A stretch of 64,000 nt of DNA from Afipia sp. (GCA_017308595.1 JAFKER010000017.1:62001-126000), one strand, 5' to 3'. Shown: positions 38,503 through 47,772, counted from the first letter of the stretch. The notes: generated by a model not told the origin, from the letters alone. A program made the numbers and translations.

Positions 38503-38534
38503 AAAATGGCCGGGGAAATCCCGGCCATTTTTTT
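38503..38534. terminator. Strong intrinsic terminator
   Basis: aaaatggccggg and cccggccatttt form a perfect 12-base stem (38503-38514 and 38520-38531) with a 5-base loop and a run of seven T. It lies between the converging amino-acid binding-protein gene and an acyl-CoA dehydrogenase gene. Confidence 0.92.
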
Positions 38535-38556
38535 GTCTCCGAAATGCAGCATTGCA

Positions 38557-39696
38557 TCAGTAATTTTTCAGCCGCGCCAGCTGATCGGCATGATAGGCGG
38601 CATCACCGAACAGCTCCTGACATACCCGCGCACGCTTCATGAAGAAGCCGATGTCGAATGCATCGGTCATACCGACACCGCCATGCATCTGCACCGCTTC
38701 CTGCACAGCAAGGGTTGCGGTCGATCCAGCCTTCGCCTTGGCAACCGCAACGGCAGCACCGGCGTTATCAAAATCGGAGTCGAGCATCTGCAGCGCCTTC
38801 ATCACTGCTGCCTTGGTGATCTCGATCTCTGTATAGAGATGCGCCGCGCGATGCTGCAACGCCTGGAACTCGCCGATCAGCTTGCCGAATTGCTTCCGCT
38901 CCTTGAGATACGTCACGGTGCGCGAAAACGCCTCTTCGCTGAGTCCCGCCATTTCGGACGCAACGGTCGCGCGCCCGACATTGAGAATGCCTTCAAGCAG
39001 CAACCCGCCCTGATCGACCTCGCCAAGCACGCCATCTGCGATGACCTCAGCATCATTGAATACGACACGCGCGGAATTATGCGCATCAATCATGGCGGTG
39101 CGTTCAATCTCGATGCCTTTGGATTTCGGATCGACCAGAAACAACGTCAAGCCATCTCGTTCGCCAGGCTTCCCGGCGCTGCGTGCCGCAACAATCAGCA
39201 GATCTGCGACATGACCATCGACAACAAGTGCCTTCGCGCCGTTCAGTTTGAAACCATTGCCTGAACGCACGGCCTGCATCGCCGTCTTCAATGGACGATG
39301 CTTGGCGCCCTCATCCACCGCAAGCGAAGCGATCAGATCGCCTTTGGCGAGCCGCGTGAGATATTCGGCTTTCTGCGCTGCATTGCCGCCACGCGTCAGC
39401 GCCGTCGCAGCCACCACACCGGTCGACAGGAATGGCGAGGGCATCAGCGTGCGGCCGATCTCCTCCATCACAACGCCAGCTTCCACGGCGCCAAGCCCGC
39501 TGCCGCCGAACTCTTCCGGAACCAGCAGACCCGCAAAGCCCATATCGGCAAACGTCTTCCAGAGATCGCGCGAGAATCCTGTTGCGTCCTTGTCGTCTCG
39601 CAGCTTGCGCAGATGCGCGACCGGCGCCTTGTCACTGATAAGACCACGCGCGCTGTCGCGCAGCATTGACTGTTCTTCGTTGAGGACGAGAGCCAT
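38557..39696 (-). CDS. Acyl-CoA dehydrogenase family protein (second of a pair)
   Basis: A 379-residue FAD-dependent acyl-CoA dehydrogenase. The N-terminal helical domain (MGFAGLLVPEEFGGSGLGAV) and the C-terminal QMHGGVGMTDAFDIGFFMKR are family hallmarks. It is shorter than classical beta-oxidation dehydrogenases and lies 45 bases downstream of a second family member. Such pairs can form heterotetramers in which only one subunit is catalytic, as in steroid-side-chain FadE enzymes. The substrate is unknown. Confidence 0.88.
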   Translation of the reverse strand: MALVLNEEQSMLRDSARGLISDKAPVAHLRKLRDDKDATGFSRDLWKTFADMGFAGLLVPEEFGGSGLGAVEAGVVMEEIGRTLMPSPFLSTGVVAATALTRGGNAAQKAEYLTRLAKGDLIASLAVDEGAKHRPLKTAMQAVRSGNGFKLNGAKALVVDGHVADLLIVAARSAGKPGERDGLTLFLVDPKSKGIEIERTAMIDAHNSARVVFNDAEVIADGVLGEVDQGGLLLEGILNVGRATVASEMAGLSEEAFSRTVTYLKERKQFGKLIGEFQALQHRAAHLYTEIEITKAAVMKALQMLDSDFDNAGAAVAVAKAKAGSTATLAVQEAVQMHGGVGMTDAFDIGFFMKRARVCQELFGDAAYHADQLARLKNY

Positions 39697-39741
39697 CTTT
39701 AATATCCGGTTATACGATGTGAACGGAGGAGCGAGACGCGA

Positions 39742-40926
39742 TCATGCGCCCGGCAAATCGAGAATGCGTTTCGCGACGATGCCAAGCATCACCTCGCTGG
39801 TGCCGCCCTCGATCGAATTCGCCTTTGTGCGCAGCCACGTCCGCGCTGCCAGACCCTGCCGGGATCGCGGGCCTTCCCACTCCAACACATCGATTCCGCC
39901 GGCCGACATCAGGATTTCATTTCGGCGCTTGTTCAATTCAGTGCCGTAATACTTCAGCGCCGATGAATAAGCCGGATGCCCCTGCCCTGCCTTTGCCAAA
40001 TCGACCGCCCGCTCCGACGCACAAGCCATCGCGGCTTCGTCGACATCGAAAGCTGCGATCTGTCCGCGCAGGATCGGGTCGTCCAACTGTCCATTCTGGT
40101 CGACACCGATCGAACTTGCCGCGACCTGACCCAGCGGCCGCGTGCCACGGCGTTCACCGACCTCGCTGATCATCGAACGTTCGTGCTGCAGCAGATATTT
40201 CGCAACATCCCAGCCGCGATTGACGGTGCCGACCACATGGGAGCGCGGTACGCGTACGTTGTCGAAGAAGGTTTCACAGAACGGTGACTTGCCCGAGATC
40301 AACAGAATCGGTTTGGTGGAAACACCCTTTGAAGCCATATCGAACAGGATAAAGCTGATGCCGTCATGCTTCTTGGCGCTGAAATCCGTTCGCACAAGGC
40401 AGAAAATCCAGTCGGCGAAATTTGCCATTGAAGTCCAGATCTTCTGACCGTTGATGATATAATCATCACCGTCCACATCGGCGCGCGTTTGCAGCGATGC
40501 GAGATCCGAACCCGCATTCGGCTCGGAATAGCCCTGGCACCAGCGGATCAGACCAGCGGCAATCTTCGGCAGATGTTCGCGCTTTTGCGTCTCGTTGCCG
40601 TATTTCAGCAGCGCCGGCCCGAGCATCCAGATGCCGAAGCTCGACAGCGGCAACCGCGCCGAGATCGCAGACATTTCCTGCCGCAGGATTTTTGTTTCCT
40701 CGGCGCTGAGACCGCCACCGCCATATTCCTTCGGCCAGTCGGGAACGGTCCAACCCTTGTCGCGCATCCGTTCGAACCAAAGGCGCTGCGGCTCCGACGA
40801 AAACTTCGTATTGCGCCCGCCCCAGAACACGTCGCTTTCATCGTTGACGGGCTTGCGCATCTCCGGCGGACAATTGGCCGCAAGCCAGGCTCGCGTCTCG
40901 CTGCGGAATTTTTCCAGATCGGTCAT
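39742..40926 (-). CDS. Acyl-CoA dehydrogenase family protein (first of a pair)
   Basis: A 394-residue family member. Motifs: WPKEYGGGGLSAEE, WCQGYSEPNAGSDLASLQT (substrate/FAD-binding), KIWTSMANFADWIFCLVRT and the C-terminal SIEGGTSEVMLGIVAKRIL. The start at 40926 follows GAGGAAA; the frame is open upstream to 41091 without family-like sequence. It is transcribed toward the partner dehydrogenase and divergent from the carboxymuconolactone-decarboxylase-like gene. Confidence 0.88.
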   Translation of the reverse strand: MTDLEKFRSETRAWLAANCPPEMRKPVNDESDVFWGGRNTKFSSEPQRLWFERMRDKGWTVPDWPKEYGGGGLSAEETKILRQEMSAISARLPLSSFGIWMLGPALLKYGNETQKREHLPKIAAGLIRWCQGYSEPNAGSDLASLQTRADVDGDDYIINGQKIWTSMANFADWIFCLVRTDFSAKKHDGISFILFDMASKGVSTKPILLISGKSPFCETFFDNVRVPRSHVVGTVNRGWDVAKYLLQHERSMISEVGERRGTRPLGQVAASSIGVDQNGQLDDPILRGQIAAFDVDEAAMACASERAVDLAKAGQGHPAYSSALKYYGTELNKRRNEILMSAGGIDVLEWEGPRSRQGLAARTWLRTKANSIEGGTSEVMLGIVAKRILDLPGA

Positions 40927-41114
40927 TCGGCATTTCCTCGGCTTAGCCGCGGCGCGATCCGCGCGGCCAATGTTGGTTTTCGGGCCGGACTGTACTGCTC
41001 GCTTGGCGGATTTCAATATCTCGCTGGCGCGAAAACCCATGCTGCTTGCGATATGGTAGCCATGCGCAAGTTTCAGCGCCGCCAGCAACAATTGAAAATG
41101 CAGAGGAAACCGCC

Positions 41115-41663
41115 ATGCGCCTGAGAGACCTTTCGCCTAGCGAAATGACCGCAGAGCAGACCAGCATCTACGCCGAGTCCGTTTCAAGCAAGCGCGGCAC
41201 GGTGACTCCGCCATTGCGCGCCTGGATCCATGCGCCGGAAGTCGCGCGGCACGCCGGCCGGCTCGGCGCGTTTCTGCGTTATGACACCACCCTCGGGTCG
41301 GCGCTCTCCGAACTCGCCATTCTCGTGACTGCCCGGCACTGGAGCGCCCGTTTTGAATGGTATGCGCACAAGAAGCTGGCGCTGGCGGCGGGCCTCGATG
41401 CCGCGATCATCGACGCCATCAATCATCGGCACGTACCTGATTTCGACGATCCGAAGGCGCAACTGGTCTACGAGTTCAGCGAAGCACTGCACGAAAACCA
41501 CAATGTCTCGAAGCTTCTTTATGAGAAGGCGATCGAGTTACTTGGCGAAACCGGCGTCGTCGAACTGGTCGGACTGCTGGGTTACTATTCTCTGGTGTCG
41601 ATGACGCTCAATACTTTCGAAGTCGAAGTGCCTGAAGGCGAGATCTGCGACCTTGTGCCCTGA
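41115..41663 (+). CDS. Carboxymuconolactone decarboxylase family protein
   Basis: A 182-residue all-helical protein of the CMD/AhpD superfamily. LSELAILVTARHWSARFEWY, followed by AHKKLALAAGLD, matches the gamma-carboxymuconolactone decarboxylase type with the EW...H pattern; there is no CxxC pair, so it is not an AhpD-type peroxidase. AGAGGAAA precedes the ATG at 41115. It probably acts in degradation of an aromatic or cyclic compound with the VOC gene downstream, 53 bases away. The exact reaction is unknown. Confidence 0.85.
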   Translation: MRLRDLSPSEMTAEQTSIYAESVSSKRGTVTPPLRAWIHAPEVARHAGRLGAFLRYDTTLGSALSELAILVTARHWSARFEWYAHKKLALAAGLDAAIIDAINHRHVPDFDDPKAQLVYEFSEALHENHNVSKLLYEKAIELLGETGVVELVGLLGYYSLVSMTLNTFEVEVPEGEICDLVP

Positions 41664-41716
41664 TCACCCGGTTCATACCTCTGGAGAAGAGTGCCGCCTT
41701 AACGGAGCGACCAGGT

Positions 41717-42226
41717 ATGCCTGAGGAAACCGCCTCATCTTTCAAACCCGTGATCGCCGGGACTCGTATCGGCCATGTTCACCTCAAGGTCGCAGACCTC
41801 GATCGCGCCCTCGGATTTTATCAGGGTGTACTCGGCTTCCAATTGATGCAGCGTTACGGCGAACAGGCTGCTTTTATCTCCGCTGGAGGCTATCACCATC
41901 ACATCGGCCTCAACACATGGCATAGCAAAGGCGGCAAGCCACCGCCGGAAGGCACAACGGGCCTGTTTCATACTGCGATTCTGTACCCGACCCGCGCTGC
42001 CCTCGCCGATGCTCTGCATCGGGTTCTTTCTGCCGGCATCACTCTCGACGGCGCGAGCGACCATGGCGTCAGCGAGGCGCTTTACCTGCGCGATCCGGAT
42101 GAGAATGGCGTCGAACTGTATTGGGATCGCCCCGAGGCGGAATGGCCGCGTCATCCGGACGGAACGCTGGCAATGTTCACTCACCGGCTTGACGTAGACG
42201 CGCTGCTGCGAGCGCGCGAAACGTAG
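41717..42226 (+). CDS. VOC-family (glyoxalase/extradiol dioxygenase fold) protein
   Basis: A 169-residue metal-binding protein with two beta-alpha-beta-beta-beta units. GTRIGHVHLKVADLDRALGF gives the first ligand His 22. GGYHHHIGLNTWHS gives a second His, and DENGVELYWDRP supplies the Glu. The layout resembles CatE-like catechol-2,3-dioxygenase homologues, though it is about half their length. Ring-cleavage activity is possible but not shown. It abuts the stop of the converging MFS gene. Confidence 0.82.
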   Translation: MPEETASSFKPVIAGTRIGHVHLKVADLDRALGFYQGVLGFQLMQRYGEQAAFISAGGYHHHIGLNTWHSKGGKPPPEGTTGLFHTAILYPTRAALADALHRVLSAGITLDGASDHGVSEALYLRDPDENGVELYWDRPEAEWPRHPDGTLAMFTHRLDVDALLRARET

Positions 42227-43489
42227 TCAAACCGGCTGCGGGGTCTTCCCACGCACCAGCACGATGGTTGCGGCAATGACCTGCAGTCCAGCGCACGCAT
42301 AGAACGGAATGGCATAACTGCCGGAGATGTCGCGCAGCAATCCGATGACGCCCGGTCCGAACGCATAGGTGAATTGGCAAATAGCGGTCACGAGGCTGAC
42401 CAGGACGCCGAAAGACATCGCACTGAATTCCCGCTGCACAATCAATGTCGGCAGCGTAATCATGTTGCCTACGGAAAATCCGAACACAGCGCTGGCGGTG
42501 AACAAGGCGGTCTCGCTTTGCGTGTTGATCATGACGATCAGCGCTGCAGCCTGACTGAGCGCGGAAACCGCCGCTGCCTTGCGTTGATCCATCCGATCGA
42601 CAACGAAGCCGAATAGCACGCGCCCCACCACAGCCATCGCCGTCATCAGCGCGACAGCGATGCTCGCGCGCTCCCGTCCAATAATCGGATCGAGGAATGA
42701 AATCTGGTGCACAATGAAGCCGACCTGCGCGATCATCAGCATCGCGAACGGCACCGTGATGGTCCAGAATGAGAGACTGCGAAACGCCGCACGGCGTATC
42801 TGCGCGATGGACCGAGCCACAGGCGGCGATTCTGTCGCGAATGCATCGGCCGGCGGCAGCGCTCGCCTCGGCGGCTGGCCAACCCAGATCAGAATGGCCG
42901 GAACAGCGATCACGACGATCACCAGTGCTGCCCCGATCAATGTTGCGGAGAACCCGAACTTGCCGATGGCGCCGACCAGGAGGGGAACACCGAAGACGCC
43001 GCCGCAACTCGCGCCATTGAGCGCGAGGCTGATGGCCATGCCGCGGCGTTTGTCGAACCACAATCCCAGCGTGTTGTTGATCGCAGCCAGACTGGTGCCC
43101 GCCCAGCCGAACGCGATCAGGACATAGGCCAGATACAATTGCCAGGGTGCCGTCACCTGTCCGACGAGCGCTGTCCCTGCAGCAATCGCAACAATGCCGC
43201 CTATCATCAGCCAGCGCGGCCCCAACGCGCGGATTACCTCGCTGACGAACACCACAAGTACAGCGCTAAACAGGTAGTAGATGGTGGTCGCGGTGGAAAT
43301 CAGCGATGCTGGCCAGCCATGCAGACGCTGCAATTCGGCGAGATAGACACCCTGTCCGTAAAACCCGGCTGCCCAGGCGAAGGTCGCAACCAGAAAACAG
43401 ACTCCGACAATCGGCCAGCCTGCATAACGGAAGGACGTTTCGTCGATGGGTTTCTCAGCGGCAGCGGGACCCGCGTGAGGCACATTCAT
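42227..43489 (-). CDS. MFS transporter
   Basis: A 420-residue permease with twelve predicted helices. RRGMAISLALNGASCGGVFG (with FDKR before it) matches the loop and helix 5 region of organic-anion carriers of the MFS, and AVVGRVLFGFVVDRMDQRKA carries the repeated motif A. The pattern recalls the oxalate/formate or monocarboxylate group. It probably imports the substrate of the neighbouring dehydrogenase, CMD and VOC genes. The substrate is unknown. Confidence 0.87.
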   Translation of the reverse strand: MNVPHAGPAAAEKPIDETSFRYAGWPIVGVCFLVATFAWAAGFYGQGVYLAELQRLHGWPASLISTATTIYYLFSAVLVVFVSEVIRALGPRWLMIGGIVAIAAGTALVGQVTAPWQLYLAYVLIAFGWAGTSLAAINNTLGLWFDKRRGMAISLALNGASCGGVFGVPLLVGAIGKFGFSATLIGAALVIVVIAVPAILIWVGQPPRRALPPADAFATESPPVARSIAQIRRAAFRSLSFWTITVPFAMLMIAQVGFIVHQISFLDPIIGRERASIAVALMTAMAVVGRVLFGFVVDRMDQRKAAAVSALSQAAALIVMINTQSETALFTASAVFGFSVGNMITLPTLIVQREFSAMSFGVLVSLVTAICQFTYAFGPGVIGLLRDISGSYAIPFYACAGLQVIAATIVLVRGKTPQPV

Positions 43490-43802
43490 AGTCTGGCGAT
43501 TCCTGAAAGAGTCTGATGCTCTTCTTGTCTGCCGCTTTTGTCGGCAATCGCATCATCTGTCAGGATGCCCGTCACTCCGTCAAGCGAAGGATTATCACCT
43601 CCCGCATGACAGCCCGTCATACGAGAACGGCGAAATCCTCATGCCTTGATGTTCATGTCCAGGCTAGTTGAAGAAGAACACTCGCGGAAAACCCGGTCGC
43701 CGCGCCGTTGCAAACGCGACGCCGTTATCCGAACAGCTGTTCCCGGTCCACGACGAATCCTGCCGCCGACATGCCGCAACTAAAAGCAAGCCGTTTGACG
43801 AG
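43490..43802. other. 313-base intergenic region
   Basis: No supported gene is present. The only regular element seen is atgac-agccc-gtcat at 43606-43620, a 5-base inverted repeat about 120 bases upstream of the MFS start that could be part of an operator. The rest shows no promoter, repeat or RNA-like structure that I can defend. Confidence 0.5.
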
Positions 43803-44942
43803 CTACTCGTACAGATAACCCACGGGCTTGCCCTCGGTGCGAAGGGGGCGGACATCCTTGTGCGTAATGATCTGACCGGCCAAGCCGTCGATCTCGTCAC
43901 GCTGCGTCGACGTCCACCCTCGGAGGCTTTCGATGCCTTTCAGAAGACCAAGCCGGAGGACCTGTGTATTTTCCCCCACGCCTTTGAGGCTGACCGACGT
44001 CTTGCCGGCGGTGACGACGTCACCCACCGCAAGTTCAAAGGTCTTTCCCGCGCTGTCCTTGAACTGCGCGGAGCCGCGAATGACGCGATAGATGACGACC
44101 TCACCTTTTGTCAGCGACTCGGTATCGGCGCCTCCCAAAGCTGCCTTGGGCAGAAGGGAGTGGCCGGGCGGATCGGTCGCGATGATGTGCCCGGTGACGA
44201 GATGGCCGCTCGGCACTTCTATGCCGATGTCTCGCACGTAAACAGGGGAGGATGATTTGACCGATGTATCCGCGAGTGGCTTGTAAAGCGCATTCAGCTC
44301 CAGGGGATCTTGCAGCCAGAAGCCCGCATCCGCGGGGCGATCATGCAGAGAGTGGCTCCATGCCACGCGGGGGGTCTCAGCTTCGTTGATCTGATCCGGC
44401 CCAACAATCGTCGGATTGGGGAACGTCGTCGGATCGGTGATGAAGGCCTCGAGAAATTTTCCCGAGTACCCCATCGATATTGCGTCCGGCACGACCGTTT
44501 GCGGCGTTTTCAGGTTCTCTTCGGTCGACAAGCCCGACCACGTGTAGAAGAGCTGACGATGCACGATCGCGCTTTGCAGCATCACCGATCCGGGGCCGAC
44601 GTAATACAGCCGGCCATCGTAATCGAAGGTGAACATGCCCGACGTCACCAGCACGAGCTGGAAGCCGCCAGGCGGCAGATGAAGGTGAAAATCCGTCGGT
44701 CCAGTATCCTGCCGATAGATCGGCAGGTTTGTCGCCACTTCATGAAGCAGGAAGGTTTCATTGTTGGCATGAAACCCTTCGTCGGCACGGCTATAGAGCG
44801 CCTGCGGACGATAAGTCGCCGCATAGGTCGTGTCCTTGTGGCGATCGATGGCAACAAAGTCCTTCGTGTTCAAACGAAGCGGATTGCCATTCGGGCGCGT
44901 CAGACCAGAGGCTTTGGAATTGATCGTGGCGTGAACATTCAT
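43803..44942 (-). CDS. Cupin-fold protein of unknown function
   Basis: A 379-residue protein that appears to hold two cupin-like barrels. The first includes FHLHLPPGGFQLVLVTSGMF, followed by GRLYYVGPGSVML. The second includes KGEVVIYRVIRGSAQFKDS and ELAVGDVVTAGK. HLHLPPGG and the later glycine-rich turns look like a metal-binding cupin, but the classical motif spacing is not complete. I do not recognise a named family. No signal peptide is seen. It has 313 bases of noncoding DNA downstream and 289 bases upstream, so it is probably a single-gene unit. Confidence 0.7.
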   Translation of the reverse strand: MNVHATINSKASGLTRPNGNPLRLNTKDFVAIDRHKDTTYAATYRPQALYSRADEGFHANNETFLLHEVATNLPIYRQDTGPTDFHLHLPPGGFQLVLVTSGMFTFDYDGRLYYVGPGSVMLQSAIVHRQLFYTWSGLSTEENLKTPQTVVPDAISMGYSGKFLEAFITDPTTFPNPTIVGPDQINEAETPRVAWSHSLHDRPADAGFWLQDPLELNALYKPLADTSVKSSSPVYVRDIGIEVPSGHLVTGHIIATDPPGHSLLPKAALGGADTESLTKGEVVIYRVIRGSAQFKDSAGKTFELAVGDVVTAGKTSVSLKGVGENTQVLRLGLLKGIESLRGWTSTQRDEIDGLAGQIITHKDVRPLRTEGKPVGYLYE

Positions 44943-45231
44943 TGCATCCTCCAGGCGGAGCGCGCAGCGCCCCGGCGCAGTTGCTTCTGCAATGCATCAT
45001 GCGAATCTCACGCCAGCGGACGCATCAAAAGCGAGCTTTAATGCGGAAGTTTTACGCAGGACAAAATGTGCCTGCATCCGTGGAGGATTCGATGAAATGA
45101 CTGAGACGACGTACCGACGGTCGCACACTGACGCATCATCTCATCGGCCAAAGCTCCAAAATGAGGCGGCGCCCGCAACAGCAAGCATACGCGGCCGGCC
45201 CAGTGATCGGGCAATTGCGCGCAGCCGCTGC

Positions 45232-45885
45232 CTAATATTCCACCTCAAGCTCCTCAATTTCCGCCGGCTCCTGCCGCGCAGCCTCGATCCATTCCTGCAT
45301 TTCAGGAAGGGCTAATACGCGTTTTGCGTAAGCCGCCAGCGTCGGTCCAAGCTGCACGTCATAGGTCACAAAGCGCGTCACCACCGGTGCATACATCGCG
45401 TCCGCCATCGAACGATGCCCAAACAGAAACGGACCGCCGGATTTTTCCAGGCAATCGCTCCAGATCGCGCAAACCCGATCGATGTCCCCCTGGGCACGAG
45501 ACCAGACCTTGAAGCCGGGAAAGTGCCCCTTGATGTTGACCGGCAGCGAGGAACGTAGAGTGGCAAAGCCGGAATGAATCTCACCGCAGATCGAGCGGCA
45601 ATGCGCGCGCGCAATGCGCTCCGACGGCAATAGCCCCGCGTCAGGCATGAGATCGTTGAGATATTCGCCGATCGCCAGCGTGTCCCAAATGGTTGCACCA
45701 TCATGGCGCAGACACGGCACCAGGATGGAGGATGATAGCAACAGGATTTCAGCGCGCGCTGAAGGATCGTCCGGCGCGATAGAGATCTCATCGAACTCCA
45801 GCCCCGAGAATTTGGTCAGGAGCCAGCCGCGCAACGACCATGAGGAATAGTTCTTGCTGCTGATGGTCAAAGTGGCCTTGGCCAT
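45232..45885 (-). CDS. Glutathione S-transferase family protein
   Basis: A 217-residue two-domain protein. The N-terminal thioredoxin-like part has SSKNYSSWSLRGWLLTKFSG, with a Ser-rich catalytic segment and the glutathione-contact cis-Pro in ILVPCLRHD. The helical C-terminal domain includes GGPFLFGHRSMADAMYAPVV. The start at 45885 follows a strong GAGGAG site; the frame is open upstream to 45939. The substrate is unknown; this branch often works in detoxification or aromatic catabolism. Confidence 0.88.
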   Translation of the reverse strand: MAKATLTISSKNYSSWSLRGWLLTKFSGLEFDEISIAPDDPSARAEILLLSSSILVPCLRHDGATIWDTLAIGEYLNDLMPDAGLLPSERIARAHCRSICGEIHSGFATLRSSLPVNIKGHFPGFKVWSRAQGDIDRVCAIWSDCLEKSGGPFLFGHRSMADAMYAPVVTRFVTYDVQLGPTLAAYAKRVLALPEMQEWIEAARQEPAEIEELEVEY

Positions 45886-46067
45886 GGAGTTCTCCTCACG
45901 CCTGCACATCAAAGAGGCTGGCAAATTCCCGCCAACCAAACCCGCGCCTGCCTGCTGTTTAAGCGCCTGCTCCTTTTACACACAGCAAACGACATGCCAG
46001 TCCGACTGGCGGGTTGACCGCACGTTGGCGTCAAGTTTGCATGGCCGAAAGCAAAGGAATGCGGCGG

Positions 46068-47291
46068 ATGTCACCGATGATGTACCAGACCTATCAAAAT
46101 ACGATGGACATGACGGCACCATGGAGAACCGGGGCCGCCACGGCACTGTCATATCTGAAAATGCTGCCGTCAGATTTTTCCGACAAGGTTTTCGGCCGCG
46201 TCGCCGCAGCGCTTGAACTGGTATCGCGCAGTTCGCTGACCTACCGGCGCCCCGAATATGACATCAAGCCGGTCGCGGTCGGCAATCGAGAATGGCCGGT
46301 CATCGAAGAGGTTCCGTTCGCGACCCCGTTCGGCTCGCTGCTCCATTTCAAGAAGGAGGGCGCTCCGGAGCAACCGAAAGTTTTGCTCGTGGCGCCGATG
46401 TCGGGTCATTTCGCGACACTGCTGCGCGGCACCGTGCAGACGCTATTGCAGGATCACGACGTTTACATCACCGACTGGCACAACCCGCGCGACATTCCGC
46501 TCGATCAAGGCAAATTCGGCCTCGATGAATATACCGAGCATCTCATCACATTCATGGATCAGCTCGGTCCGAAGTCGCACATGGTCGCGGTATGTCAGCC
46601 CTCGGTGTCCGCGCTGGCCGCCTGCGCCATCATGTCGGAAGACAATCATCGCGCGCGCCCGGCGAGTCTCACCTTGATGGCAGGACCGATCGACACGCGT
46701 ATTCAGCCAACCAAGGTCAACGAGTTTGCGACCTCAAAGCCGCTGAAATGGTTCGAAGACAACCTGATCAATTATGTGCCCATGCAGTGCAAAGGCGCGT
46801 TCCGCAAGGTCTATCCTGGTTTCATTCAGGTCACCGCGTTCGTATCGATGAACCTCGAGCGCCACGTCAAATCACACAAGGATCTGCTCGAGCATCTGGC
46901 GAAGGGCGAAGTCGAGAAAGCCGACACCATCAAGAACTTCTATGACGAGTATTTCGCCGTGATGGATTTGCCGGCGGACTTCTACATCGACACTATCCGC
47001 GATGTATTCCAGGAGCACCTGTTGCCAAAAGGCCAGCTGACCTACAAGGGGCGCACCGTAAACCCCGGCTCGATTAAAAAGATGGGCCTGATGACGGTGG
47101 AAGGGGAGAAGGACGATATCTGCTCGATCGGGCAGACGCTCGCTGCGCAAGATCTCTGCACCGGCGTGCGCGCCTATCGCAAGGTCCACCACATGCAGGC
47201 CGGTGTCGGTCACTATGGCGTATTCAGCGGCCGCAAGTGGAACAACGAAATCTACCCGCTGCTGCGGGATTTCATTCACGTCAATTCGTGA
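46068..47291 (+). CDS. phaZ: Intracellular polyhydroxyalkanoate depolymerase PhaZ
   Basis: Mobilises intracellular PHB granules. A 407-residue alpha/beta hydrolase-like protein; the nucleophile is Cys 176 in VAVCQPSVSALAA rather than Ser, as in Cupriavidus PhaZ1. VYITDWHNPRDIPLD and VGHYGVFSGRKWNNEIYP are diagnostic of the family. Candidate starts are 46068 (MSPMMYQ), 46077 and 46080; family members begin with MMYQ- or MLYQ-like sequence, and the frame is open upstream to 46014. phaA, phaB and phaR lie 36 kb away; phaC is not present here. Confidence 0.93.
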   Translation: MSPMMYQTYQNTMDMTAPWRTGAATALSYLKMLPSDFSDKVFGRVAAALELVSRSSLTYRRPEYDIKPVAVGNREWPVIEEVPFATPFGSLLHFKKEGAPEQPKVLLVAPMSGHFATLLRGTVQTLLQDHDVYITDWHNPRDIPLDQGKFGLDEYTEHLITFMDQLGPKSHMVAVCQPSVSALAACAIMSEDNHRARPASLTLMAGPIDTRIQPTKVNEFATSKPLKWFEDNLINYVPMQCKGAFRKVYPGFIQVTAFVSMNLERHVKSHKDLLEHLAKGEVEKADTIKNFYDEYFAVMDLPADFYIDTIRDVFQEHLLPKGQLTYKGRTVNPGSIKKMGLMTVEGEKDDICSIGQTLAAQDLCTGVRAYRKVHHMQAGVGHYGVFSGRKWNNEIYPLLRDFIHVNS

Positions 47292-47314
47292 TCAGTCGCC
47301 TTAACCCGAAAAAA

Positions 47315-47342
47315 GATGGCCGGCTGTAAACAGGCGGCCATC
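47315..47342 (+). terminator. Probable terminator after phaZ
   Basis: gatggccg and cggccatc form an 8-base stem (47315-47322 and 47335-47342) with an inner ctg/cag stem, located 24 bases after the phaZ stop. The following sequence (agtttgagg) has only a weak T-tract. Confidence 0.45.
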
Positions 47343-47451
47343 AGTTTGAGGAAGAATGGCTACCTGCGGAATTGCAGGCAGTCCATTCCCAGACGACGTC
47401 AATTCTCAACAACAAGACCGATCGCTTGATTTCTTGGAACAGCCTTTCCGC

Positions 47452-47610
47452 TCAAACACCAGACGGGTGCCCGCTGCGCGCAACAATGGCCGCGACCGTC
47501 CGCGTATCATGTTCGGGTTTCATTGCCGCCAGTGCGCCCGCAATCCGATATGCGATCCACATCAGGAGCGCTGTCAGAAACGGTTGGCGGGTTTGCTTGG
47601 CGACCTGCAT
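47452..47610 (-). CDS. Small membrane protein, 52 residues (unrecognised)
   Basis: An open frame starting MQVAKQTRQPFLTALLMW, with a hydrophobic stretch FLTALLMWIAYRIAGALAAM that could form one transmembrane helix. A charged and Ala-rich C-terminus follows, ending GHPSGV. A GGAGG Shine-Dalgarno sequence lies 8 bases upstream of the ATG. Codon choice resembles neighbouring genes. No family is recognised, and coding is inferred from the start signal and composition only. The surrounding 480 bases (47292-47772) hold no other gene. Confidence 0.5.
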   Translation of the reverse strand: MQVAKQTRQPFLTALLMWIAYRIAGALAAMKPEHDTRTVAAIVARSGHPSGV

Positions 47611-47772
47611 GGCCTGATCCTCCGGGTCACTGCGCGCCGACGGCGCTCAGTTCCCCGAATCTAGGTCCGCGCATGATTTTAGCAAACGAGTAATTCTGTA
47701 GTTTGATATCTATACTATCGATACAAACGACACGCTTGCCCCACAACCGCATCGGCTCGCGGCCAAGGGGCC

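Noticed and set aside
47356-47664. Plus-strand frames in the phaZ-tarD gap
   Set aside because: Their products are Arg/Ser-rich without domain content or a good ribosome-binding site; the minus-strand 52-residue frame fits better.
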